Assembly (NCBI RefSeq): GCF_000276665.1
Contig: NW_004955472.1
Location: 11,309,714 to 11,373,713 of the forward strand
Reading direction: 5' to 3'
DNA: 64,000 nucleotides
Source: Chinchilla lanigera
Lineage: Eukaryota > Chordata > Mammalia > Rodentia > Chinchillidae
A model generated the notes under the pieces. The model saw only the letters and a program-made list of their open reading frames with translations. It did not search any database and was not told the origin of the DNA. Position 1 is the first letter of the stretch, and every line of letters begins with the position of its first letter. Below, piece by piece: positions 22,960-32,780 of this stretch. A program made the position numbers and the translations under genes.

Positions 22960-24431
22960 GATTTATTTCACTTATGAGTATGGTCTCTAGTTGCATCCAT
23001 TTACCTATAAGAGCCTAGAGTTTATCTTTTTTATAGTTGAGCAATACTGCATTGTATTAAATATCACAGCATTTTTATCCATTCCTCAGTTGGTGGGCAT
23101 TTGGGTTGCTTCCAAGATTTAGCTGTGACAAATTGCACTGCTGTAAACATGCTTGCACATATATCACTGTGGTATGACATTTCCAATTCTTCTGAAAATA
23201 TACCCTGAAGGGGAATAGCTGGGTTAAGTGGGACTTCTAATCCTAATTTTGTGAGGAATCTCCAGATTGATTTCCACAGTGGTTTCACTAATTCACACTC
23301 CCACCAGCAGCGGGGAAGTGTTCCTTTTTCCCCCACAGCCTTTCCAGCATTTGTCATTGCTTGATGTCTTGATGATAGCCATTCTTTGTGGGGTGAGATG
23401 AAATCTCAGTGTTGTTTTAATTTGCATTTCTCTAATGACTAATGATGTTGAACATTTTTTCATATATTTATTCACCATTAGTATTTCTTCCTCTGAGAAG
23501 TGTGTGTTCATCTCAGATGCCCATTTTCGAATTGGGTCTTTGAATTTTTGGGGCCTGATTTTGTTTTCATCGCATCCCACAGGTTGCTATAAGTTGTGTC
23601 TATATTTTTGTTTGATTGTACATAGTGTTTAATTTCTTCTTTGATTTAATCTGTGACCCATTGATTGTTCAGGAGGGTGCTGTTTAATTTCCATGTTATT
23701 GGAATTCATGTTATGGAATTCTTGTAATTTCCTTTGTCACTAATTTCCAATTTCATTGCACCATGGTCTGATAGCATGCAGGAGATAATTTCAACTCCTT
23801 TGTATTTCCTTAAGCATGTTCTATGTGCTAGTTATGGTCTATTTTAGAGAATGTCCTATGTGCAGCTGAGAAGAATGTGCATTCTGATGCTGTTGGGTGG
23901 AACACTTTGTATAGGTCTACTAATTGTGATTTGTAGGTCTACAAATGTCCATTTGTTCACATGTTTGGTTCAGTTCTGTTATTTCTTTGCTAATTTTTTA
24001 TCTAGTCAATATATCTCTTTGTGGCATATTGAAGTTCCCTGTTATGATTGTGTTGCTGCTTATTTCATTTTTCATGTCTGTTAAAATTTGTCTTATATAC
24101 TTGGGTGCTCCTGTTTTTGGTGCATAGATGTTTATGATTGTTATCTCCTTTTGAAGGTTTCCTCTCACAAGTATGTAGTGACCTTCTTTATCTCTCCTAA
24201 TTGCTCTTGGTTTGAAGTTCACATTGTCTGCAAACAGAATAGCAACACCTGCTTTTTTCTGGGTAACTGTTGCATGGAATATTCTCTTCCATCCTTTAAT
24301 TTTCAGTCTATGAGTTTCCTTTTGAGTTAAATGTGTTTCTTGTATAAAGCATATAGTTGGGTTTTGTTTTCTGATCCAGTCTGCCAGTCTACTTCTTTTG
24401 GTTGGTGAACTGAGTCCATTTACGTTGACAG
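22960..24431 (-). pseudogene. L1 ORF2 remnant: endonuclease + Cys-rich C-terminus, RT missing
   Basis: The endonuclease opens near 24,431 with NVNGLSSP. The catalytic QETH is encoded at 24,342-24,331, and the frame reads to a stop near 23,998. The motif usually written GDFN appears as GNFN, so an active-site Asp is changed to Asn. After 23,563 the sequence switches to the ORF2 C-terminus. The frame there contains CWKGCG and CWWECELVKPLWKSIWRFL (about 23,340-23,240), the conserved Cys-rich end. The reverse transcriptase is entirely absent. Confidence 0.9.
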
Positions 24432-25331
24432 TTTATAGGGTACATTAGCTGGGGTTGTAAGTTGTTTTCTTTCAGGACCTGAAATATTTCACTCCATGCT
24501 CTTCTTGACTTGCTGATTTGTGTTGAGAAATCTGCTGTGATTCTCATGGGATCCTTTATAGGTTATCTATTTGTTTTCTCTAACAGCTTTTAATATTCTG
24601 ATGGTTTTTTTGAATTTCTGCAATCTTGATCACTATATGTCTGGATGTAGATTTTTTTTGGTTATGGCTAGTTAGAGTTCTATATGCTTTACTTACCCAA
24701 ATGTCCAATTCTTTTTCCATGCTTGGGAAATTTTCTGCTGTTACTGCTGCAAATAGTGTTTATATGTCATTTGTGCTGACACCTTCTGTTTCACTGATAC
24801 CTATTAATCTTACATTTTTTTCTTTGCTTCATCTTGCAGCTACTGAAGTGTTATTTCTTGGTTTCTTGTTATTTTTAAGAGGTCCTTCCTTTCAAGGTCA
24901 TTCACAGCAATGCTGTCTTGAAGGACTGAAAGTCTGTCTTCAGCTTCATTCAAGCAGTTTTGCCAGCTTTCATTGAAAGTTTTAATTTCCTGGATATCTG
25001 CTTGAGTCTGTTTTATGAATTCCAGTTCTTTCCTATACTGTGCATTCAAGGTTTTGATTAATTTACTATGCTCCTCTTTTTTTTTTCTATGTCTTTAGAT
25101 CTGCTAAGCAATTCTTCCATTATTGTTGTCATTTCTTTTTTTACTTCAGAGATTGTTTCTGATTTTTACCTCAGAGATTATTTCTGATCTGATGTCTTCT
25201 ATGGCCTGATTGAGTTGTTTCTCTACTTCAGCTGTTATCATTTCAGAAATTTCAGGTGTATGACTTCCAAGTTCTTCTGTGTCCATATCTCCCAGACTTG
25301 TTCTGGGTGGGGTAGAGGTCTGCAGTTGCAT
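24432..25331 (-). pseudogene. L1 ORF1 pseudogene (RNA-binding protein)
   Basis: The ATG at 25,331 begins MQLQTSTPPRTSLGDMD, followed by a helical, heptad-like segment interrupted by stops (about 25,200-24,850) that corresponds to the trimerising coiled coil. Next come an RRM-like VRLIGISETEG region (about 24,790) and the basic C-terminal landmark RHIVIKIAEI (about 24,630). The C-terminus is cut off by the junction near 24,430, where ORF1 runs into the endonuclease. L1 ORF1p coats L1 RNA in the cytoplasmic RNP; this copy has several stops and frameshifts. Confidence 0.85.
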
Positions 25332-25339
25332 TTTGCTCC

Positions 25340-26018
25340 TTCGTTTTGGGATTTTTAGAGATGCAGAGGTTCCCTGGAGCTCATGCTCACTCCCAGGATG
25401 ATGTCATAGTAGTGGGGCAAGGACCCAGATGTCCCCAGTGTTCAGTATGACTCTCTCGATGGTCTGTGTGTGTGGGTAGGGTGCGACCCCCAGTGCTCTC
25501 ACAGCTGCCTGGGGCTCAGCTAGGCTCCCACTCAGGGGTTTCCAAAGCTGTCCAAGTTTCAGCCCCGTTTCCACTCTGGTGTAATAGTGTGCGGGTCATG
25601 GTCACCACAGCCTCACACACTGCCCCTGTCCCACCCAGTTCCCCTACCAGTGTGGGGGGAAGGGCACAGTCACTGCAGCCGCTGAAGCTGTCTGAGTTTC
25701 AGTTTAGCTCCCCTGAGGATGCATGCTGGGGGCACAGAGTGGCACCCAATGGCCTTGATGTTGTCTGGGGGTCCCCCTGGCCCTCATAATGGTGGGGCAG
25801 AGGTGGGGCCCACTCACTGGAGTTCTCAAAGCTGCCTGAGGTGCAGCTCAGCTCCCATGGGGGAAGCGGGTAGGAAGGAGGGCTAGAGAGTGGACCCCAG
25901 GCCCCTAAAGCTGCCCGGGTTTCTGCCTGGCCCCAAGCTCATGTGTGGGTGTGGCAGCAGCTCACCGGAGTTCCCAAAGCTGTCCAAGGGGCAGCTCAGC
26001 TCCAGAGTAGCTGATTTA
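25340..26018 (-). promoter_or_regulatory. L1 5' UTR with ~70-bp tandem repeats (promoter candidate)
   Basis: This is the most GC-rich stretch of the window. The word AAAGCTGYC or a degraded form recurs at about 25,544, 25,685, 25,829, 25,907 and 25,976, with weaker matches near 25,614 and 25,757, giving a period of roughly 69-78 bp. Each unit also carries a gctccc-like block and a GTGGGG-like end. It lies immediately upstream of L1 ORF1 on the minus strand, where an L1 internal promoter belongs. Tandem promoter monomers are known from mouse L1, at about 200 bp. Promoter function is inferred. Confidence 0.7.
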
Positions 26019-26237
26019 AAATGCACCCAGATAGTTGTATCTTACAATATATTAAAGGTCACTTTCTTGAATACATTTTCTCCCATTTTAATTTATCATT
26101 TTCATTCCATTTCCATGCATCTCCTATTTTGGGGAGATCCAGTTGAGATCTAGTTTCATTCACTTGTTTATCCTATTTCTATTTACTTTTTATTTGTGTT
26201 TATATGTTCCTGGTGTCTGAATTCTCTGATCTTTGTT
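26019..26237. other. AT-rich flank of the L1, nothing recognised
   Basis: Sequence outside the L1 5' end. No clear target-site duplication could be matched because the other end of the L1 falls in the N gap. Confidence 0.5.
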
Positions 26238-26390
26238 TTTTCTTTTTGGCTTTTGGAGAACAGGATCTCAATATGCAGTTCAGGCTGGTCTTGGCTCACT
26301 GGATAGACCAGGCTGGCCTTGAACTCCCAACGATCTTCCCGTCTTAGCCTCCCGAGTGCTGTGATTACAGGCTCACACCACACATCTGGC
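26238..26390 (-). repeat. B1-like SINE
   Basis: Minus-strand SINE with 'cctcccgagtgctgtgattacaggc' near its 5' end and the internal quasi-duplication ('caggctggtcttggctcac' / 'ccaggctggccttgaactc'). TTCTCTGAT flanks it at 26,222-26,230 and 26,395-26,403 as a short target-site duplication. Confidence 0.92.
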
Positions 26391-26541
26391 TCATTTCTCT
26401 GATTTGGAGTGCATCCTCCATCTTCCTCTAACAAATCCTTCTTCTGTCTCTTATTGACACATCCTGTACATTCTTTTTCTGCAACAAGGAGTTAGCTATC
26501 CAAGAAACTTACTGCAAAAGGGCTCTAAATTAACCAGAACT

Positions 26542-26610
26542 TGAGATCCTCTTGTCTCACTCAGCCATCCACAGTGCTGAGATTACAAGTGTGCACCACC
26601 ATGCCCAGCG
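26542..26610 (-). repeat. B1-like SINE fragment
   Basis: 'cacagtgctgagattacaag' and 'tgtgcaccaccatgcccagc' are the 5' portion of a B1-like SINE on the minus strand; the 3' part is missing or unrecognisable. Confidence 0.75.
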
Positions 26611-27045
26611 TGAGACCTTCTTCTGAAAACACCAGTCATAGGATTTAGGGCTCACACTAATCCAGGATGACCTCATCTAGGCTCACGTCATCTGCACAGA
26701 CTGTATTTGCCAGATGGGTGATTTCCAGGGACAGTCAACTGTGACCTCGAGCCTCAGCCATCGTCCTGAATATGCTATTACCTGGATTCTGAGAAAGTGG
26801 AGCCCCACATTGGCACCGAGACTCCATAGGCAGAGAAGTTCCTCCTTGGGAATGGAACTGTCCCACAGCCTGGGGATTACAGAGCTACCATACCAGCGCT
26901 GAGGTCATGACAAACTGGAGCCCAGCCTGCAGCTGGTCCTTAAAAACTGGCCTCCACCTCTGTGAGTGGGCCACAAGGAACCCCTCCATCGAAACTGGAG
27001 CCATTTCCCACTTCCCTCTAAATTTCCAATAAAAGCTTTTTCTGT
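26611..27045 (+). repeat. possible solo LTR-like repeat with poly(A) signal
   Basis: This GC-richer block (compared with its flanks) ends in a poly(A) signal AATAAA (27,028-27,033) followed by a T-rich and then A-rich stretch, which is how many retroviral LTR R regions end. The part 26,615-26,760 also resembles an old eutherian interspersed repeat ('accagtcataggatttaggg', 'ctaatccaggatgacctcatc'). No clear TG…CA ends or target duplication are seen. Classification is uncertain. Confidence 0.4.
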
Positions 27046-27146
27046 AAAAATAAAAACATGTTTACATGTAATGTTGTTTTAAATATATACATACATTTCA
27101 TGTACTGTGTAATCACATATATGTTCTCAATTCTTTCTTGTAGAAA

Positions 27147-27195
27147 AAATAAAGCTACCAGTACCAAAAAATAAAATAAAATAAAATAAAGCTAC
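27147..27195 (+). repeat. micro-insertion: SINE tail flanked by 12-bp repeats
   Basis: AAATAAAGCTAC occurs at 27,147-27,158 and 27,184-27,195. Between them lie only CAGTACC, the last bases of the ID SINE body, and an (AAAAT)n tail. This fits a SINE insertion truncated to its final few bases, though a simple duplication is also possible. Confidence 0.6.
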
Positions 27196-27204
27196 ATTTT
27201 GTCA

Positions 27205-28336
27205 CCATTTAGGGTCCCCATTAAGAATACATAATTTCAAAAACTCCCTTATATTAGTTTATATAATTTTATATACCTGTATTGTACTGTTGTTTGTACC
27301 ATAGTTTTATTCCACCATTTTCTATAAGTAGTCATTCATTGTAGTTTCATTGTTTGGCAATTATAAACAATGCAGTTTTATATGTATTTGTGTGTGTGTG
27401 TGTGTGTGTGTGTATTACATATATGTATCTGTGTGTATGTATCCATAATGTTGGAAGTGCCTCCTCAGGATAAATTCCAAGTAGTTAGAATGTGGGATCA
27501 TAAAGCACATATGTGACCTCTTATCTTCCTATACTATTTCAAAAGAATATTCTTAATTTTTAGTGAATTTGTTAGAATTATTTTAATTCTTGTCAGTGTT
27601 ACAGCTTAGAAGTTGCACATTGTTTTATAGTTTTAAAAATTATTATTGAGATTAATGTTTTTCATATGGCTATTTTGATACATATCAACAATTTGATATA
27701 TAGTTTCATGAATTGTTTGTTAATGTCTTTTTTTTCTGTTGGAAAGGTCTGTTTTTAACTGCATGTGTACATGTTCTTCATGTAGTAATGGTGCTAGCTC
27801 TTTATATATAATATATAGTGCCAAAACTTTCTTGTAGTCTTTCAGTTGCTTTTGGGTTTTCGTGAGTGTTTTATTGAGTGTTTCCTTAAAATAATTTCAT
27901 AATAAAATTTGACAAACCTTAATTCATTGCATCTTGATTTCGAGTCATAATTATAACACTATCCCAGCACCTAAATATGGGGAGAATTTCCTTGTGCTTT
28001 TTTGTACTTGTGTATGGTTTTTTTATTGTTATTATTTTACATTTATATCTCTGATTCATTTTTAATTTATTCTTGGGCATGATGTGAAGTGTGAATCTAA
28101 TTTTGTTTTTCTCCTTATTGATAATCATTTCCTTTGGTGTTATTTTTTAAAAATTGTATTTTGCCCCAGCAGTTTGAGATGCTATCTTCAATTCTTAATT
28201 ATGTGTAGGTATTGGAGTTCATTTTTTACTTTTATTCAGTTTCACTCTTGTACTTTATATATTTATGCACAAATAAAATACCAATTAAATTGTTAAAGTT
28301 ATAAAATATGTTTTATTTTGGGGGCTATTTTCTCAT
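27205..28336 (-). repeat. ancient L1 fragment (ORF2 RT to 3' side)
   Basis: On the plus strand it follows antisense ORF2 landmarks: 'ttataaacaatgcagtttta', 'ttggaagtgcctcctcaggata'-like 3' side, and 'tatatctctgattcattttt' with 'gggcatgatgtgaagtgtga' near 28,040-28,100. Highly diverged. Contains the (TG)n run at 27,389-27,413. Confidence 0.65.
27389..27413. repeat. (TG)n microsatellite
   Basis: About 12 TG units. Confidence 0.95.
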
Positions 28337-28369
28337 CATAGCATTTTGCTTTTGGAGTTTTCCTGATCT

Positions 28370-28561
28370 TTCTTCCTTATAATGAGGACTGAACCCAGGG
28401 TCTTTGCAATCCCTAGTCTTTTTTATTTTTTTAAACTTTAAAACAAAGTTTTACTAAATTACTAAGTTTCCCCGTTTGTGCTTGAATTTGAAATCCTTCT
28501 GCCTCAGCCTCCCAGAATATTGGAATTACAGCAAGGGCCACAGTGGCTGACTATTTATGGC
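28370..28561 (-). repeat. B1-dID-type composite SINE, old
   Basis: On the minus strand a B1-like 5' part ('ctgcctcagcctcccagaat' and 'ggaattacag' on the plus strand, about 28,500-28,535) is followed by an A/T-rich linker and an ID-like 3' part ('gaggactgaacccagggtc' at about 28,384). B1-ID composites are typical of several non-murid rodent families. It interrupts an old L1. Confidence 0.7.
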
Positions 28562-28990
28562 TATTTTCAAATGTTACTTTGTTTGTATCAATTTTAGTAT
28601 TAATCTCCTTAATCTTAGTAAAAGAAACTTTTTCTCTGAATTGAATTTGATTTATAAATTAAAGTGACTTCATATTTGTTACCATTATGTCTTTCAATTA
28701 TGTTTTACATTTTTCATAATGTTTGCATTCTTATCTTAAATTTATCCAAATCTAATAGTCATTGCTGGCCTTATCAACTAAATTGTCTTGTCCAGCTGAA
28801 TACTGTTCACATCCTACAGCTATTATTTTCTTGTTGTTAATTTTATATATAGCCCAATAATATATTCACAATACATTCTTATACTATGTGTGTTAGTTTT
28901 ATTATTTTCTCCCTGTGAATTTCCATGCATACTATCATTGTATCTGCAAACAGAGGTAATGTTACTTCTTGACTAATTCAAGTTAGAGAA
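28562..28990 (-). repeat. ancient L1 fragment, continuation of 27,205-28,336
   Basis: The antisense RT landmark 'catactatcattgtatctgc' followed by 'aaacagaggtaatgttactt' at about 28,927-28,970 places it upstream of the other half in the same L1. The SINE at 28,370-28,561 split the element. Confidence 0.65.
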
Positions 28991-29555
28991 AAGAAAACCA
29001 ATAGAACTCAACAAGAGATAAATTGTCATAGAAAATGAAAGCTTTTATCTTTAAACAGTACTGAAATTTCAAATTGTATGACACCACTACAATGAATGAA
29101 GTTTCAGGATGTCAGAATTAAAGAGATTTTGAGAGAGAGACAGACAGACAGAGAGTAAATTCATTGATTCTTTGCAAAAGTTTTGTGTTTGAGGGAGGCA
29201 ATTGGGTTTATATGCAATTTTAGTGCTCTTTTGATTTCTTAGCCTAGAAAGACTTTCATTTCTGGGCAGTTTTTCTTGCTTACATTCCCGTGAAGAACCC
29301 CAAAATACCTAACGCTGCATATAACATTTGTCAGAATTTGAAGACAGGCATGTGTCTTGGGTACAATCTACACTAACATATTATACTTTGAAGCCATGCA
29401 CATTCATATGTGTATGTTGCATTGTGATGGAATGAAACTTAGGTTTGAACTCGTGCTCCTATGCTTGTTACTCAATTACTTTTATGAATATCAGATTAAT
29501 AATGCTCTTCCTGCTTTACCTCGTAGAGCCCTCAAATGAACCAATAACAAACATC
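28991..29555. other. unique noncoding DNA with short (GA)n
   Basis: Nothing is recognised apart from a purine run (gagagagagacagacagaca) at about 29,131-29,155. Confidence 0.5.
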
Positions 29556-29860
29556 ATTTAAGCTAGGATAATTGTACTACTAATGTCTATTGGTTTACTG
29601 AAAGGAACAGTTAATGTTTAGTTGCTTGATCAGTTTGGCATACCTATATCTGGTAATCTGAGCAACTACTTTGAAGATAACAGTGTGTAACACTACAACC
29701 CTTGTTGACTTCTGTCATCTTGTTTTGAAGTTCTGTACTGTTTTTATTGTTTTTGTGTTGTTGTATTTTGTTTTTGTTTTTGTTATTTTGTTTCTGTTCT
29801 TTTCCTTTAAAATAAAAAATAAAATATTAAAAAAATAAAAAATTATATAAAAATTCTGCT
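29556..29860 (+). repeat. L1 3' UTR copy, 5'-truncated insertion
   Basis: 'tctattggtttactgaaagg', 'gaacagttaatgtttagttg', 'ctacttgaag…'-type block ('gcaactactttgaagataac') and the T-rich end all match the 3' UTR of the 15,949-20,462 L1. It ends in an A-rich tail at about 29,810-29,860. Confidence 0.87.
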
Positions 29861-30559
29861 ATTCAAATAATATAGCATATGCAAATTTATGCTTAAAATA
29901 ATCTTGTATTAAAAAGATTCAGTCCACAGTAAACAGGACAGGGGACTTCCTTTTCTAAATCACCTACATAGCAATTTTTTTCAAAACAAAATTTATATTT
30001 ACATGTATATGTGTGCTGCTTTTTAAGGACCAAGCTGATTTTTTTTACATGTATATGTGTGCTGCCTCAGTAACCATGCTGATTTTTTTTCATTTACCAT
30101 TTCTTTTCTTTCTGCTAAGGATTTTTGTGAAGTTTGACTCTGCTTGGTACTTTCTCACAGATACTACATAACACACAGCAGAAGTATTTTACTTGCTTGT
30201 CCTGACATGCTAATAGCTTCCTCATTATTGTTTCAAATTATGATCCATTAAAAATTGAAAAAAAAATGGGACATTTAGTTAAGAGGAATGAATTCTAATG
30301 TGAGAAGTGATTTTGTTTGTAGTGAATTCAGATACTATAAATATCCCAAGAGTTTTGTAAAAGATTAATACAAATTTGATTTTCAACAGATCTTAGAGTT
30401 GTCACTGATTGGGCTCATAAAGTAGATTTTTGGTAGCTTGGGTGTTTTCTTTTTTCCTGGGTAACTAATTTCTTATATTTCAATATTGTTTGTATTTTTG
30501 ATAGCTAAGTTTATACAGCCAATAATCAGTGTTATTCTGGAAAGTGAATGCTTACATTT
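29861..30559. other. unique noncoding DNA with a 46-bp tandem duplication
   Basis: ACATGTATATGTGTGCTGC occurs at 30,001 and 30,047; each copy is followed by a diverged segment ending in 'gctgatttttttt'. No gene or other repeat is recognised. Confidence 0.6.
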
Positions 30560-30870
30560 ATTTTATTTATTAGTACATGTTTGCAGTGCGTGATTGCATT
30601 CATTGTGGAGAGTTGGTGCATGCACACAATGCACCTTAATTCATCATCCCCTCCATTTGTTGGTTTTTCCCTTATTTATATTTGGGTTCTCATATAAGAG
30701 AAACCATGTAGTAGTTAAGCTTGTGTGCCTGACTTATTTCATTGAACATCATTATGGTCTCAAGGTGCATTCATCTTTCTAAGGCTCATATATTTTATTG
30801 GCATGGTTTTTACATGGTACTTTTGACATGTATGTGATCTAACAAATCAGCATATCCGTACTGTGAGATA
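30560..30870 (-). repeat. L1 3' end fragment
   Basis: Antisense L1 3' end: 'tatatttgggttctcatata', 'gcctgacttatttcattgaa', 'tatggtctcaaggtgcattc', then 'atattttattggcatggttt'. Compare 'gatttatttcacttatgagt' at 22,960. Confidence 0.7.
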
Positions 30871-30964
30871 TTTATCAATAAAAGTGAATTCATTAATATG
30901 TAAACTAACATGGAGTTTCTATAGAAAATATAATGCTATCTTAAAAATTTTAAAGCATTGACCC

Positions 30965-31065
30965 TCTGTCTTCCCTTCTCTTTGCTCTTTCCCCTCTCCC
31001 TTCTCAGGATCTCCCAAAAATCACTGTGTGAGTATTCTACCCCTGAGCTGCACCCCAGCCTCAAG
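30965..31065 (-). repeat. old ID SINE fragment with CT-rich flank
   Basis: 'attctacccctgagctgcac' and 'cccagcc' (31,034-31,062) are the 5' part of an ID on the minus strand. A pyrimidine-rich tract (30,965-31,007) precedes it. Confidence 0.65.
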
Positions 31066-31424
31066 ATTTGTTTGACTGATTGATTGATTGGTCAAGTGTA
31101 CAAATCCCTGAACTATCCTAGAAATTACTGTTTAACAGGGAAGGAGCAGTCACAGGAAAATGAAAGGAACATAAAGGGAACGGTTTTTACAGCAAGAGAA
31201 AGATTTTTTTGGTACCAAGTGAGTATAGACAATGCCTCTACACACTCTACTTATTTTATTAATTTTAAATAATAATTTTTCTCATTCCGGGAAAAATTGA
31301 AGTCCATTATCCCTAATGTATTCAACAAGCAAAGCATCAAACACAAAGACAAACTTGAATTAGCAATATAATAATATAAAGGTATCATGGATGTATTTAT
31401 TATTAAGAACTTGCTACTTGATTT
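31066..31424. other. unique noncoding DNA
   Basis: Nothing is recognised. Confidence 0.5.
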
Positions 31425-31600
31425 AGGGCAGTTAGGATCAGATTAAATGAGATAATTTACTGCCGACTCAAAGCTCTCCCAGCTTGGCAAGGAGGTCAAT
31501 ACTTTTGTCAGAAAACAGGGCTTGGAAGCCACTTTGCTTGTTACAGTACATCCAGTGTCAAGCACATTACCTGTAAAACAGTAGTAATTCAATTAACTAC
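31425..31600 (-). repeat. possible MIR, interrupted
   Basis: 'cagattaaatgagataattt' (31,439-31,458) and 'gtgtcaagcacattacctgt' (31,555-31,574) resemble antisense MIR landmarks in the right order; the middle is not MIR-like. Confidence 0.35.
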
Positions 31601-32688
31601 TAACTTTATTGGATTACTGAATGAAACAGCAAAGACTAAATGAAATACATGGGCAACAAGTAAAAACACTAACAGAACTTACTTCTTATCCTGAAACCTG
31701 GAGGACCAGGCTTCTGATCCAGAGTTCTGACTCACATAAAGTAAGCATTATTTCCTTTGAAGCTGCCTTTTCAAGGGAGTTAACACCACCTCCTGTGATC
31801 GATAGGTAAGATCCAAGAATAAATATATTAGCTCCAAAATCTATGTGTTGCAGGGATTCTATTCAAATACAGCTTCTGAACTATGAATTGCTACATAGCA
31901 ATTTTTCTAATGGGGCACAGTGCTCTCTTAATGGTTCAGGAGTTGTCTTGTTAGTTGCAAGAATGCTAGAGAGAATGCCAGTCACAGGCACTGTGGACCC
32001 CAGCACAGATTTCAGGCACTACTGAAAGCTAGATATGGAAAAGCAGTCACGGACACAGAAGTGTCAGCAAACAGAGCCCAGAAATCATACAGGGCTGATT
32101 TCTCTTTGAGGATGGCTTCTGTTCCCAGCTAACAGCACCTGAGCCCACCAGGACTGTGGGATTTCTGACATGATAATACATAGGTCCCTCAAACTGCCCT
32201 GCGCTTTGTGATCTAACTGGCTGATTCAGAAGCATTTCCTTGAAAGGTTAGAAAACCTGATGGAGATCAGTTTGCACCACTTCTGTCAAACATCTGCCTA
32301 GGATACTCTTATTTTCAAAGACAGATAAAGAGACTTGAAGCATATTCTTTGAACAAATGAAACAATAAAAAGAAAAATAATATACTTAACCTTCATAGGT
32401 ACAGAAAACCTATTATATACGATTATATGAATCACAAATAACCTTTAATACAATAAATTTTCACTTTTAAGGAAACGACAATATAGTAAAATAAGTCTTG
32501 AAAAACGAGATAGTCAAACAGCAAAACCGGTATGAAAATGGAGAAGTCACATCTATCTACTTTGCATATCTATATGTGTGTGTGTGTCTAATGAATAACC
32601 ATTTTAAAAAACTCTTTTATCCCACCCTATCTTCCTAAATACTTAAGTATTTTTCCTTCAAACACCAGGTAAATTTATAGAGCAAAGA
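31601..32688. other. unique noncoding DNA
   Basis: No repeat family is recognised. Frames of 60-62 codons near 31,621-32,235 on both strands have no domain. A short (TG)n run is at about 32,574-32,588. Confidence 0.45.
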
Positions 32689-32780
32689 TTTTTTTTTTTT
32701 TTTTTTGGTGCCAGGAATGGAACTCACATCCTTGTGCTTGCTAAGCAGGCGCTTGTGCAGCTGAGCTATATACCCGGCCC
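32689..32780 (-). repeat. ID SINE with poly(T)
   Basis: Poly(T) at 32,689-32,706 and an ID body at 32,707-32,780, reading from GGGCCGGGTATATAGCTCAG on the minus strand. Confidence 0.92.

Larger units (their letters stand above)
22960..26018 (-). mobile_element. L1 retrotransposon with 5' UTR, internally deleted
   Basis: In minus-strand order: a GC-rich tandem-repeat 5' UTR (26,018 to about 25,340), ORF1 (from ATG at 25,331), the endonuclease half of ORF2, then a jump to the ORF2 C-terminus, ending at the assembly gap. Compared with the plus-strand L1 here, it lacks about 250 bp around the ORF1-ORF2 boundary (junction near 24,430) and about 2.3 kb covering the reverse transcriptase (junction near 23,563). 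It is less decayed than the plus-strand copy, for instance keeping the QETH endonuclease motif. It cannot be autonomous. Confidence 0.92.

Noticed and set aside
22298..23018. Open frames of about 230 codons on both strands
   Set aside because: They consist almost entirely of undetermined bases across the assembly gap.
23563..23563. L1 internal deletion produced by splicing
   Set aside because: The corresponding plus-strand L1 shows no GT donor right after the endonuclease-side breakpoint; A-rich microhomology fits deletion better.
23435..24976. Plus-strand hydrophobic frames resembling membrane proteins
   Set aside because: They are antisense to L1 ORF1/ORF2; A-rich sense strands give Phe/Leu/Ile-rich antisense frames.
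25466..26153. Plus-strand frames of 87-107 codons in a GC-rich block
   Set aside because: They lie antisense in the L1 5' UTR tandem array; proline- and serine-rich composition follows from the repeat, and no known domain is seen.
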